Positions 6,876 to 16,315 of a stretch of DNA of 49,532 nt are shown piece by piece. The stretch's first letter is position 1. Every line of letters begins with the position of its first letter. The DNA is taken from contig JAJDVT010000127.1 of NCBI GenBank assembly GCA_022826005.1, positions 1 through 49,532 on the forward strand, in the 5' to 3' direction. This DNA is from Gemmatimonadota bacterium (GTDB lineage: Bacteria > Gemmatimonadota > Gemmatimonadetes > Longimicrobiales > Gaopeijiaceae). The translations under genes and the position numbers were made by a program. The notes below the pieces were generated by a model, which saw nothing but the letters and a program-made list of their open reading frames with translations, searched no databases and was not told where the DNA came from.

Positions 6876-8543
6876 CTACATCAGCCCCCCGATCACCCCG
6901 TCCCCGTCGATCGTCATGTTGAGCGCGGCCGGCTTCGCTGCGAGCCCCGGCATCGTCATGATCGAGCCGGTCTTGACCACCACGAACCCCGCGCCGGCCG
7001 ACGGCGTGACCTCGCGCACGGTGATGCGGAAGCCGCGCGGCCGGCCGAGGAGGGTCGGGTCGTCCGAGAACGAGTACTGGGTCTTGGCGATGCAGACCGG
7101 GGCGCTGGCGAGCCCGAAGGACTCGAGGCGCTCCAGTTCGGCGGTCACGCCGGGCTGGAAGTCGACGCCGTCCGCGCCGTAGATCTTCGTCGCGACGGCC
7201 TCGATCTTCTCCTTGAGGGAGAGGTGGTCCGGGTAGAGGGGGCGGAAGGCGGCCTCGCCGCTGTTGGCGATCTCCCAGACCGCGTCGGCGAGGTCGAGGC
7301 ACCCCTCCCCCCCGCCCCCGTGCGGGTCCGCCTCGACCGCACGGATCCCGCGCGCCGCGCAGCCGTCCAGCACGGTGGCGACCTCCGCGGCGGTGTCGCT
7401 CGCGAATCGGTTCAGCGCCACGACGGCCGGGACCCCGAACCGCGCCACGTTCTCGACGTGCCCGTACAGGTTCTCCATGCCGCGGCCGAGCGCGTCGAGG
7501 TCCTCGTTCGCCAGCGCGTCCTTCGCCGCGCCCCCGTTCATCTTCAGCGCCCGGATCGTCGCGACGATCGCGACCGCATCCGGGCTGAGCCCGCCCAGCC
7601 GGCACTTGATGTCGAAGAACTTCTCGGCTCCCAGATCGGCGCCGAACCCCGCCTCCGTCACCACGATGTCGCCCAGCTTGAGCCCCGCCCGGGTCGCGAT
7701 CAGCGAGTTGCAGCCGTGCGCGATGTTGGCGAAGGGGCCGCCATGGATGAAGGCGGGCGTCCCGCCCAGCGTCTGCACCAGGTTCGGGTCGAGGGCGTCG
7801 CGCATCAGGATCGTCATCGCCTTCTCGGCGCCGATGTCGCGGCAGCGCACCGGGTCGCGGCTGCGCGTGTACCCGATGATGATGTTGCCGAGCCGCTCCT
7901 CCAGGTCGGCCAGGTCGCGCGCAAGGCAGAAGATCGCCATCACCTCCGACGCGGCGGTGATCATGAAGCCGTCCTGCCGCGGGATCCCTCCGAAGGGCCC
8001 GCCCAGCCCCACGATCACGTTGCGCAGCGCCCGGTCGTTCATGTCGACGGCCCGTCCCCAGGTGATGCGCCGGTGGTCCAGTCCCGTGCTGTTCGGGCGG
8101 AAGAGGTGGTTGTCGAGCATCGCGGAGAGCAGCGCGTGCGCCGACGTGATCGCGTGGAAGTCGCCGGTGAAGTGGAGGTTGATGTCCTCCATCGGCACGA
8201 CCTGCGAGTAGCCGCCGCCGGCCGCGCCCCCCTTGATCCCGAAGACGGGCCCCAGCGACGCCTCGCGGATGCAGAGCACGGGGTTGCGCTCGCGCAGGTT
8301 GAGCGCGTCCGCCAGTCCCACGGAGGTGGTCGATTTGCCCTCGCCCGCGGCGGTGGGACTGCACCCGGTCACCAGCACGAGTCTGGCCGCGCGGTGCGGG
8401 CGGGTCTTCACCACGTCCAGCGGCACCTTCGCCTTGTAGTGGCCGTACTGCAGGATTTCGTCTTCGCCGAGGCCGGCCTTGGCGGCGATCTCTGCGATCG
8501 GCTTCATCTCGTGGGCTTGCGCGATTTCGATGTCGGAGAGCAT
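6876..8543 (-). CDS. fhs: Formate--tetrahydrofolate ligase
   Basis: 555 residues, the usual length. Catalyses ATP-dependent formation of 10-formyl-tetrahydrofolate from formate and tetrahydrofolate in the cytoplasm. The P-loop SPTAAGEGKST is near residues 60-72, followed by the family blocks SLGPVFGIKGGAAGGGYSQ, NLHFTGDFHAI and AFIHGGPFANIAHGCNS, ending in the conserved TIDGDGVIGGL. ATG 8543 (MLSDIEIAQ) is preferred over an upstream in-frame start at 8591 because the conserved sequence begins there. Its proximity to a formate dehydrogenase, fdhD and mobAB suggests linked C1 metabolism, although it is not in the same operon. Confidence 0.97.
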   Translation of the reverse strand: MLSDIEIAQAHEMKPIAEIAAKAGLGEDEILQYGHYKAKVPLDVVKTRPHRAARLVLVTGCSPTAAGEGKSTTSVGLADALNLRERNPVLCIREASLGPVFGIKGGAAGGGYSQVVPMEDINLHFTGDFHAITSAHALLSAMLDNHLFRPNSTGLDHRRITWGRAVDMNDRALRNVIVGLGGPFGGIPRQDGFMITAASEVMAIFCLARDLADLEERLGNIIIGYTRSRDPVRCRDIGAEKAMTILMRDALDPNLVQTLGGTPAFIHGGPFANIAHGCNSLIATRAGLKLGDIVVTEAGFGADLGAEKFFDIKCRLGGLSPDAVAIVATIRALKMNGGAAKDALANEDLDALGRGMENLYGHVENVARFGVPAVVALNRFASDTAAEVATVLDGCAARGIRAVEADPHGGGGEGCLDLADAVWEIANSGEAAFRPLYPDHLSLKEKIEAVATKIYGADGVDFQPGVTAELERLESFGLASAPVCIAKTQYSFSDDPTLLGRPRGFRITVREVTPSAGAGFVVVKTGSIMTMPGLAAKPAALNMTIDGDGVIGGLM

Positions 8544-8823
8544 GGGTGTCCTGTCGGGGGCGTCGTTTGGGGGGACTGAGTGGTTTCGCACGTGGCGCGG
8601 ATTGTGGCGGTCGCGAAGGTACGGCGAACGAAGTCTGGCGGGAAACCGTCCTGCGGGGCAAGGTGGGCCGGCTGGAGGGCTCGCCGGCAGGAGGGCGGGC
8701 CGCCGCGAGGCCAGGCTTGGCGGCTCAGGACTGACGCCTGTAGGTTGGTCATTGGGATGACTCCTTTCCCTTGGGCGTGACGTGGCAGGGAAGCCGCCGC
8801 CGGTCGCAGGAAGAGCCCGTTAC

Positions 8824-9996
8824 ATGCGAACCATCATCCGCATAGCCATCTCCGCCGTCGCAGTAGTTGCGCTGGCCGTGACCACGGCCGCCGGGGCCGA
8901 AACTCAACAACGCGGCGACCGAGGTGTACGGGTGGACACGCTGGAGAGCGGCAGGATCGTGATCTCCAACCCGGATTTGCCCCAGACGGGTCCGCAGGGT
9001 GCCCCGACGCTCGTCGAGGTGCTCAGAATCGGGTCGGTGGATGACACCTGCGACGCGCTCGACCGAGTGATCTCACTTGCGGTGGACGGCGATGGCCTGA
9101 TCTACGCAGCCGACTGGAGGGCCGACGAGATTCAAGTGTTCTCCCCGCGTGGCGAGTGCGTGAGAACCATCGGACGGTCCGGCGAAGGACCCGGAGAGTT
9201 CGGCATGCTCGCGGGAGTCGTCTGGCAGCCCCCCGGGCATCTGTGGGCGATGGATGCCGGGGAAAACCGCCTGACCGTCTTCGATCCCCTCGGAACCGTC
9301 CTGGCGACACACCGGCTGCAGTTGGGCCCGGCAGCCAGCCTCCCATGGTGGATGCGGGTCGATGCCGACGACAGACTCCACTTCTGGCGACCGGATCTGG
9401 ACAGAATCCTGATGTACGGACCCGGACCCGGACTTGACTCCCTGGGGAGCTTTCCGGTGCCGCAGGCTCCGCCGAGCGTGACGGACACGGAACAGGTAAG
9501 GAGGGGCGGGAGCACGCTGTTCGTGCAGCGCTCGATTCCGTATTCGTCGCCGCGTGTGCGCTGGACCGTGAACCCGGACGGGAACGTCTGGCTGGCCGGC
9601 ACCAACGAATTCGCCCTCCACGAGACGACGTACAGTGGTGATACCTTGCGAACCGTGCGGTTGGACCGCCCTCCCCCAAGACTGGAAGGGCAGGAGCGGG
9701 ACAGCATCGCGGCCGCCGCTGGAATACCCGCACGCAGGCTGCCGGCGCACAAGTACGCCCTCGAGAACATCCGGACCAGCCCCGACGGATGGGTCTGGGT
9801 CGAGACGGAAAAGGGAGCGATCCAGGCGTGGGAGGTCTTCGACGAACGCGGTTACCATGTGGGACGCGTGATCTCGCCCGTCCCGATCGAGAAGGAGCCC
9901 CATCCCGTCTTCGGAAACGGGATGGTGACGGGCGTGACGCTGGGCGAGTTCGATGTGCCCTACATCGTCCAGCTGCGCATCGTGCGTGGGGGTTGA
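8824..9996 (+). CDS. Secreted 6-bladed beta-propeller protein, paralogue 1
   Basis: 390 residues. The start has an AGGAAGAG ribosome-binding site at about 8809-8816. The N-terminus is a signal peptide (MRTIIRIAISAVAVVALAV, cleavage near AGA-E) without a lipobox, so the product is probably periplasmic or secreted. The body carries propeller-type repeats: IYAADWRADEIQVFSPRG, then TIGRSGEGPGEFG, then GHLWAMDAGENRLTVFDPLG. The molecular role of these domain-only proteins is unknown. It is the upstream half of a tandem duplication with the gene at 10167; both are exactly 390 residues and match closely from residue 30 to the end, including the C-terminal PYIVQLRIVRGG. Confidence 0.8.
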   Translation: MRTIIRIAISAVAVVALAVTTAAGAETQQRGDRGVRVDTLESGRIVISNPDLPQTGPQGAPTLVEVLRIGSVDDTCDALDRVISLAVDGDGLIYAADWRADEIQVFSPRGECVRTIGRSGEGPGEFGMLAGVVWQPPGHLWAMDAGENRLTVFDPLGTVLATHRLQLGPAASLPWWMRVDADDRLHFWRPDLDRILMYGPGPGLDSLGSFPVPQAPPSVTDTEQVRRGGSTLFVQRSIPYSSPRVRWTVNPDGNVWLAGTNEFALHETTYSGDTLRTVRLDRPPPRLEGQERDSIAAAAGIPARRLPAHKYALENIRTSPDGWVWVETEKGAIQAWEVFDERGYHVGRVISPVPIEKEPHPVFGNGMVTGVTLGEFDVPYIVQLRIVRGG

Positions 9997-10010
9997 TCGC
10001 TCTCGAGCGA
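9997..10010 (+). other. Hairpin immediately after paralogue 1 stop codon
   Basis: TCGCTC-TC-GAGCGA begins on the base after the TGA. A second weaker stem (GGCGG...CCGCC) follows at about 10013-10029. There is no T-run. The same arrangement recurs after paralogue 2, so it was carried in the duplication; it may protect the 3' end of the mRNA or slow the polymerase. Confidence 0.5.
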
Positions 10011-10166
10011 TGGCGGCACGACACCGCCCCGCGAAGCCCGCGTGAATCCTGGAGGGTTCTCGAATAACCGCAGGGGGCAACGGCAGACCACCAGGAGGCG
10101 TCAGATCGGGCAGGTCCGGGACGTGACGCGCCCAGGTCCTCGGCCGACGGAAACCAGGAAAACCTC

Positions 10167-11339
10167 ATGCGAATCACCATCCGCTCCACCATCTCCGCGC
10201 TCGCCGTCGGAACAGTTCTCGCAGGCACGGCCACCCGCACCGCCGCCCAGCAACGCGACCGTCTCGTCGGCGTGGACACGCTCGAAAGCGGCAGAATCGT
10301 CGTATCCAACCCGGATTCTCCCCAGACGGGTCCGCAGGGTGCCCCGACGCTCGTGGAGGTGCTGCGAATCGGGTCGGTGGACGGCACCTGCGACACGTTC
10401 GGCCATGTGACTTCCCTGGCTGTGGACAGCGACGGCCGTATCTACGTGGCCGATCAGCAGGCGAACGAGATTCGCGTCTTCTCACCCGACGGCGAGTGTG
10501 TGAGAACCTTCGGGCGGTCCGGAGAAGGACCTGGAGAATTCGGCTGGCTGGCCGGAATCGCCTGGCAGCCCCCCGGCCATCTGTGGGCGTTCGACGCGAT
10601 GAGGCATCGGTTCACGGTCTTCGACTCCCAGGGAACCGTGCTTGCCACGCACCCCTTGCAGCTGGGTCGTACGGGCCTCCTGCCCCGGCGGCTCTGGGTC
10701 GATACCGGAGGCCATCTGCACTTCTGGTTCCCCGGCTTCAACAACATCGTCAAGTACGCCACGGGTCCGGGGCTCGACTCTTTGGCGCGCGTTTCGGAGC
10801 CGACGATCCCACAGGATCCACGGATGAGATACACGCGGGAGATGGGTACGGGCGATAACCGCTTTGCCATGGAATTCGTGATTCCCTACGCGCCGAGGGT
10901 CCAGTGGACCGTGAATTCGGCCGGGAACATCTGGCAGGCCAGTACCTCCGCATTCGCCATCCATGAGACGACGTACGCCGGAGACACCCTGCGCACCGTT
11001 CAGCTGGAACGGGAGCCGCCGAGACTGGAGGGGCATGAGCGGGACAGCATCGCGGCCGCCGCCGGGATCCCCGCGCGCAGGCTGCCGGCGCACAGGTACG
11101 CCCTCGAGAGCATCCGGTCCGGCCCGGACGGATGGGTCTGGGTCGCGACGGAGAGGGGACCGACCCGGGCCTGGGAGGTCTTCGACGAGCGTGGTTACTA
11201 CCTGGGGCGCGTGGAATCGCCCGTCCCGATCGAGAAGCAGCCCGCTCCGTTTTTCGGAGTCGGAAGCGTGACGGGCGTCACGCTGGGAGAACTCGACGTG
11301 CCCTACGTGGTCCAGTTGCGGATCGTGCGCGGGGGTTGA
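10167..11339 (+). CDS. Secreted 6-bladed beta-propeller protein, paralogue 2
   Basis: 390 residues, with signal peptide MRITIRSTISALAVGTVLAG and no lipobox. Domain order is as in paralogue 1 (VDTLESGRIVVSNPD, IYVADQQANEIRVFSPDG, TFGRSGEGPGEFGW, ending VQLRIVRGG). The first 60 mature residues and the last 100 are nearly identical between the copies, while the middle (about residues 170-260) has diverged most. That suggests recent duplication with selection or drift on the central blades. The 170-bp gap from the upstream copy has no strong promoter, so the two may be cotranscribed. Function unknown. Confidence 0.8.
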   Translation: MRITIRSTISALAVGTVLAGTATRTAAQQRDRLVGVDTLESGRIVVSNPDSPQTGPQGAPTLVEVLRIGSVDGTCDTFGHVTSLAVDSDGRIYVADQQANEIRVFSPDGECVRTFGRSGEGPGEFGWLAGIAWQPPGHLWAFDAMRHRFTVFDSQGTVLATHPLQLGRTGLLPRRLWVDTGGHLHFWFPGFNNIVKYATGPGLDSLARVSEPTIPQDPRMRYTREMGTGDNRFAMEFVIPYAPRVQWTVNSAGNIWQASTSAFAIHETTYAGDTLRTVQLEREPPRLEGHERDSIAAAAGIPARRLPAHRYALESIRSGPDGWVWVATERGPTRAWEVFDERGYYLGRVESPVPIEKQPAPFFGVGSVTGVTLGELDVPYVVQLRIVRGG

Positions 11340-11353
11340 TCGCTCCGGAGCGA
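11340..11353 (+). other. Hairpin immediately after paralogue 2 stop codon
   Basis: TCGCTCCGGAGCGA is a perfect 14-bp palindrome beginning on the base after TGA. Loop bases differ from the copy at 9997 (CG instead of TC) while the stem is identical, a sign that the stem is conserved. Confidence 0.5.
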
Positions 11354-11553
11354 CAGCGGCACGACACCGCCCAACGCAGGCGGTTGACCCTCGATGGGCC
11401 ACCGTGCCAAAACCCGATCATGCACCGGCCCGGAATGGCAGGTAACGCCGCAGGCGGGGACCCGCCGCCGGATCCGCCACCACGAATCAGCAACGCGACC
11501 GCTTCCCGCCACAGCTTTGTTCCTGAGGCTACCACCCCGGACTATGCCGCCAT

Positions 11554-14379
11554 CTACATCCCGCCCGGGATCGTCATCGCTCCCGCCCCCGCCTGGCCGA
11601 GCGCCGGCGGCGGCCCCACCGGCTTCAGCGCCACCGGGCACGCCTTCAGCGCCGCCGTCTGCGTCACCGGGTCGTAGCCGCCGCCCGTCAGCACGTTCAC
11701 CGGCACATCCTCGAACGCGAATGACGCGAACACCGTTCCCTTTGGCGACTTGGCCGTGGCGCGCACCTTCACGTGAAGGCACCCGCGCGGGTTGCTGAGT
11801 TCAGCCCAGCCGCCGTCCTGGAGCCCCAGCCGCGCGATGTCGTCGGGGTGCACTTCCAGCGTCTCCTCCGAGAGCAGGTAGTCGATCCCGCCGGAACGGC
11901 CCGTCTGCGTGCGCGTGTGGTATTGGGGCAGCCGGCGGCCGGTGGTCAGCCACATCGGGTATTCGTCGGACAGCGTCTCCTCGGGGTCGCGGTATTCGAG
12001 CATCTTGAAGATGCCGCGGCCGTTTTCGAAGCCTTCCTCATGCAGACGCGGGGTCCCCGGGTGATCGCGCGTGGGCACCGGCCACTGGTGTTCGCCCCGG
12101 TCGATCCGGTCCCAGTCCAGTCCGGCGTAGATGGGCGACAGCGAGCAGAGTTCGTTGAAGACTTCCTTCGCCGACTCGAACTCGAATCCCTTCCAGCCCA
12201 TCCGCTGGGCGAGCCGCGAGACGATCCACCAGTCCGGCTTCGCATCGCCCGGGGGAGGAACCGCGGCGCGCAGGCGCTGGACGCGGCGTTCGGTGTTGGT
12301 GCAGACGCCGTCGGTCTCGGCCCAGGCGGTGGCGGGGAAGACGACATCGGCCACCTTGGCCGTCTCGGTCATGAAGATGTCGATGACGACCAGGCAGTCG
12401 AGGCTCTTCAGCGCGTGCTCGCAGTGGTGGCGGTCCGGGTCGGTGACGAGCGTGTTTTCGCCGTTGATGATCATGGCGTGGATGCCGTCGCCGCAGAGGT
12501 CCAGCGCGGTGACCTTGGTCATGCCCGTCTCGAGGTCGACCTTGCGGCCGTAGGCCTTGTGGAACTTCTCCTGGTGGGCCGGAACGGTGACCGCCTGGAA
12601 GCCCGGGTAGTTGTTCGGCAGCGCGCCCGCGTCGCCCGCGCCCTGGATGTTGTTCTGGCCGCGCATGGGGTTCACGCCGGTGCCCTCGCGGCCCAGGTTG
12701 CCGGTCATGAGCGCCAGGTTGCATAGGCTCTGCACGTTGTCGACGCCGCAGATGTGCTCGGTGATGCCGACGGTGTAGTAGATCGCGCCCCGGTCGGCCC
12801 CGCCGTACAGCAGCGCCGCCTTCTCGATGTCGCCGGGGTCGCACTCGCAGATCCCGGACGCCCACTCGGGCGTGTAGCGCTCGACGTGCTTCATGAAGTC
12901 CTCGCCCTGCGTGGTGCGCTCGTCGATGAAGGCCTGGTCGACCAGCCCCTCGCGGGCGATCACATGCGCCATCGCCAGCAGCAGCGACACGTCCGACCCC
13001 ACGCGGATCGGCAGGTGTACGTCCGCGATCTCGGCCAGCCCGATCCGCCGCGGGTCCGCGACGATCATCTTCGCGCCGCGCGCGAGCGCCCGCTTGAGCC
13101 GCGTCGCCGCCACCGGGTGGCATTCGGTCATGTTGGTGCCGATGCAGAAGATCACATCCGGCTTGTCCATGTCCGCGAGCGGGTTCGACATCGCCCCTCT
13201 TCCGATTGTTGCCGCCAGACCGGCGACTGTGGGGGCGTGTCAGGCACGGCTGCAGTTGTCGATGTGATTCGTCCCCAATCCCGCCCGGATGAAGCGCTGC
13301 ATCATGTAGGCGGCTTCGTGGGGCGCGCGTCCGGAGGCGATTCCGTAGACGGCGCGGCGCCCGTGATCCTTCACGACCCTGCGCAGCTTGCCGGCGGCGA
13401 AGTCCAGCGCCTCGTCCCACGACGCGGGGCGCAGCTGGCCCGACTTGTCTTCGCGGATGAAGGGGGTGGCCAGGCGGTCCGGATGACCGACGAAGTCGAA
13501 GGCGAACTGGCCCTTCACGCAGAGCGCGCCCTCGTTGGCGGGGCCGTCCATGGCGGGGAGCACGCCGACGATCTTCTCGCCGCGCGTCATCACGTCGACC
13601 GTGCAGCCGACGCCGCAGTATGGGCAGATCGTGCGGGTGGTCTCCGTTTCGCCGGGAACGTCCTTGTTGGCCAGCGCCTTGAGGTCGCCGAGCGCGCCGG
13701 TGGGGCACGTCTGGATGCACTGGCCGCAGAAGGTGCATGCGGAGTCCTTGAGCAGGCCGCCGAATTCGGTGGTGATCTGGGTGTGGAAGCCCCGGTTCAT
13801 CACGCTGATCGCGTAGTCACCCTCCTGCTCGGCGCAGACGCGCACGCAGCGGTAGCAGGAGATGCAGTTCTCGTAGTCGCGCTTGATGAAGGGGTTGTCG
13901 TCGTCGGGGCGGCTCGTACCCGACAGCGCGCCCTCGAAGCGGCCGGTGCGGGCGTCGTAGCGGTCGAGCAGTTCGGCCATCTCCTGCGACGCGTAGCCGT
14001 GCATCGGGTCGACGTCGGTGTCGCGGTTTTCCGACGCGACCATCTCCATGAGGATGCGGCGCTGGACTTCGAGGGCGGCCGAGCGGGTGCGGACGCGCAT
14101 CCCGGGTTCGGCCTTCGTGGTGCATGAGGCGACGGGGTTGCGTGCGCCCTCGAGTTCGACCACGCACAGGCGGCAGCCGCCGAAGGGATCGAGGCGGGGG
14201 TCGTAGCAGAGGGTCGGGATTTCCCTGCGGTGCCGTTCCGCGACCTCGTAGACCGTCTCGCCGCGCGTGAACGCGACCTTCTCTCCGTCCAGCGTCATGG
14301 TGAGCTGGACGCCCTTGGTGCGCGGGGCGCCTTCCGGCCGGGGGGCGCCGTTGGTTGTTGCCGTGCCGTTCCTCTTCAT
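11554..14379 (-). CDS. fdhA: NAD-linked formate dehydrogenase catalytic subunit, selenocysteine at residue 380
   Basis: 941 residues if UGA at 13240-13242 is read as selenocysteine; without it the frame appears as two open frames of 379 and 545 residues in the same phase. Order of sites: plant-type [2Fe-2S] cysteines (58, 69, 72, 86), two 4Fe-4S ferredoxin motifs (CISCYRCVRVC from 172, CTFCGQCIQTC from 215), a further CPYCGVGC cluster (252-259) and the molybdopterin domain. The stop sits in NCSRA-UGA-HAPTVAGL, exactly where E. coli FdhF has Sec140 followed by His141. The product would oxidise formate to CO2 at a bis-MGD metal centre and pass electrons to the diaphorase encoded six bases upstream. 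AGGA precedes ATG 14379. Sec insertion machinery is not in the window. Confidence 0.93.
13191..13242 (-). promoter_or_regulatory. Predicted bacterial SECIS element for formate dehydrogenase
   Basis: Counting U of UGA as 1 (genome 13242, minus strand), bases 18-21 (CGCC) pair with 27-30 (GGCG) around loop GGUCU. G23 and U24 are in the loop and U17 lies just below the stem, the same positions that SelB recognises in E. coli fdhF. An outer stem CGCCCC/GGGGCG closes the structure, ending near 13194. The structure lies within coding sequence, as normal for bacterial SECIS elements. Confidence 0.8.
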
Positions 14380-14384
14380 CGTCC

Positions 14385-16130
14385 TCAGCCTTTCTCCGGC
14401 GGCCCGGCGTCGTCCGGCCCGAGGCGAGCAGCCGGTGGGGCCCCCGCGGCGTTCCCGCTTGCGGCCACGTGTTCCCGAACCGGGTCAGGAAAGTACCTGA
14501 TCAGGCTCTCCGTCAACAGTGGGGCGGCCTGCCCCAGTCCGCACGCGCTGGTCTTCTTCATGACTTCGTTCAGGTCGGTCACCTCGTCTACCCACGCGTC
14601 GAGCGTCGCGGGCCCTTTTCCCTCCAGCCGCTCCACCAGCCGCTGCGTTCCGATCCGGCAGGGGAAGCACTTCCCGCACGACTCCTCCGCGAAGAACTCC
14701 ATCGATTCGCGCGTGACGCGGATCATGTCGCGGGAGTCGTCGAATACCATGATGCCGCCCGCGCCCAGAAAGCTGTGCTTCGACCGGATCGAGGGCTCGT
14801 CGAGGGTGACGTCCAGGTCCGCGCCGGCGAGAAAGCCGCCGGAGAGGCCCGCCATCGTGACGGCCTGGATGGTGCGCCCGTGCGGCGGCCCGCCCGCCCA
14901 GTCGTGCAGCAATTCGCGCAGCGGCAGCCCGATCGGGACTTCGTAGTTGCCCGGCCGCGCGATGTCGCCGGAGAGGCTGATCACCTTCGTGCCCGCGTGG
15001 TCGCCGCGGCCGAGGCCGCGGTACCACTCCGCGCCGTGGACGATGATCGGCGGCGCCGACGCGAGGGTCTCCACGTTGTTCACCACGGTGGGCAGGTTCT
15101 CGAAGCCGTGCGTGACGGGGAAGGGGGGGCGGTTCCTCGGAAACGGGTGTCCCCCCTCCAGCGAATTGAGCAGGGAGGTCTCCTCGCCGCAGATGTAGGC
15201 GCCGGCGCCGCGCCGCACCATCAGGCGGAAGGAGAAATCCGTCCCCAGGATCCCGTCCCCCAGCAACCCCGCCGCCTCCGCCACCGCGATCGCGCCTTCC
15301 AGGATCTCGAACGTCTCCGGGTACTCGTAGCGCAGGTAGATGAAGCCCCGCACGGCCCCCGTGGCGTACGCGGCCAGCGCCATCCCCTCGATCGTCCCAT
15401 GGGGGTCGTGGTCCATCAGCACCCGGTCCTTGAAGCAGCCGGGCTCGCCCTCGTCGGCGTTGCAGACGATGGTCTTCGGCTCCCCGGGCGCGTCCGCCAC
15501 CGCCCGCCACTTCCGCCCCGTGGGGAACCCCGCCCCCCCGCGCCCCGCCAGCCCGCTCCGGTCGATCTCCTCAATCACCTGCTCCGGCTTCATCGCGGTG
15601 ACCGCCCGCGTCAACGCCTCGTAGCCGTCGCCCTCCCTGTACCCGGCCAGGGTGGCCCGCCCGGCGCGCCGGATCCCCGCGAACACGCACTCCTCCACGC
15701 CGTCCGGGGGCGTCGGCGGCAGCGGTGACGGCTCGCTCACCAGCGTCCCCGCGGTCCGGCCGGTCAGCACCGTCCCCCGGTGGATCACCGGAACCGGCTC
15801 GTCGCAGCGGCCCGGGCACGGCATCGTCATCGGGTCGTGTCCGGCGGCGCGCAGGCTGGCGACGAGCACTTCGGCCCCGCGCATGCTGCAGACCGGGCCG
15901 TTGCAAACCCGGGGCCGGTCGAATCCGCCGGCGTCCCGCGAGAAGTGGTGGTAGAAGGTGACCGTGCCGAAGAGGTCGGCGATCGGGATGCGGAGTCCCG
16001 CCGATACGGCGCGCAGCGCATCTTCCGACAGGTGCCCGTCGCGCGCGTGGAAAGCGTGCAGGAGGGGGAGGAGCGGTGCGGGCTCGCCCTTCCAGCGCGC
16101 CACGAGTTCGTCGTTGGTCGGCCTTGGCAT
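14385..16130 (-). CDS. fdhB: Formate dehydrogenase diaphorase subunit, NuoE-NuoF fusion
   Basis: 581 residues. The N-terminal 150 residues are NuoE-like, with the thioredoxin-fold [2Fe-2S] cysteines CNGPVC (near residue 76) and CPGRC (near 106). The C-terminal part is NuoF-like: GRGGAGFPTGRKW for FMN/NADH binding near residue 195 and the 4Fe-4S motif ESCGKCFPC near 482, with the last cysteine in SACGLGQ. It should transfer electrons from the catalytic subunit to NAD+. ATG 16130 (MPRPTNDEL) is chosen because the NuoE homology starts there; a longer frame reaches 16328 but has no family-like sequence. The downstream fdhA starts after a 5-bp gap with AGGA inside it. Confidence 0.92.
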   Translation of the reverse strand: MPRPTNDELVARWKGEPAPLLPLLHAFHARDGHLSEDALRAVSAGLRIPIADLFGTVTFYHHFSRDAGGFDRPRVCNGPVCSMRGAEVLVASLRAAGHDPMTMPCPGRCDEPVPVIHRGTVLTGRTAGTLVSEPSPLPPTPPDGVEECVFAGIRRAGRATLAGYREGDGYEALTRAVTAMKPEQVIEEIDRSGLAGRGGAGFPTGRKWRAVADAPGEPKTIVCNADEGEPGCFKDRVLMDHDPHGTIEGMALAAYATGAVRGFIYLRYEYPETFEILEGAIAVAEAAGLLGDGILGTDFSFRLMVRRGAGAYICGEETSLLNSLEGGHPFPRNRPPFPVTHGFENLPTVVNNVETLASAPPIIVHGAEWYRGLGRGDHAGTKVISLSGDIARPGNYEVPIGLPLRELLHDWAGGPPHGRTIQAVTMAGLSGGFLAGADLDVTLDEPSIRSKHSFLGAGGIMVFDDSRDMIRVTRESMEFFAEESCGKCFPCRIGTQRLVERLEGKGPATLDAWVDEVTDLNEVMKKTSACGLGQAAPLLTESLIRYFPDPVREHVAASGNAAGAPPAARLGPDDAGPPEKG

Positions 16131-16315
16131 CGGCGGCGGGGTTTGAGTAGTGAACGGGGGGACAATAGATATAGTCATCGGAAACATTTGGCGAGGGACA
16201 CGCGCTGATGAGGCGAGTGCCACTCGCTGGCCGGGTGGGCCGCGCGCGGTGATCACGGCGAATGCCGCGCGCTCGGCGGCTCGCCCGCGCACCCGCTCCA
16301 CGGGAGGACCGCAGC

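Noticed and set aside
6726-8579. 617-codon plus-strand open frame opposite fhs
   Set aside because: Antisense shadow of formate--tetrahydrofolate ligase; no recognisable motif and Arg/Asp/Val-rich composition.
11554-14379. Formate dehydrogenase as a pseudogene or as two separate genes split by a stop
   Set aside because: Both parts are in phase, separated by a single TGA at the exact Sec position of FdhF, followed by a matching SECIS hairpin; no frameshift is needed.
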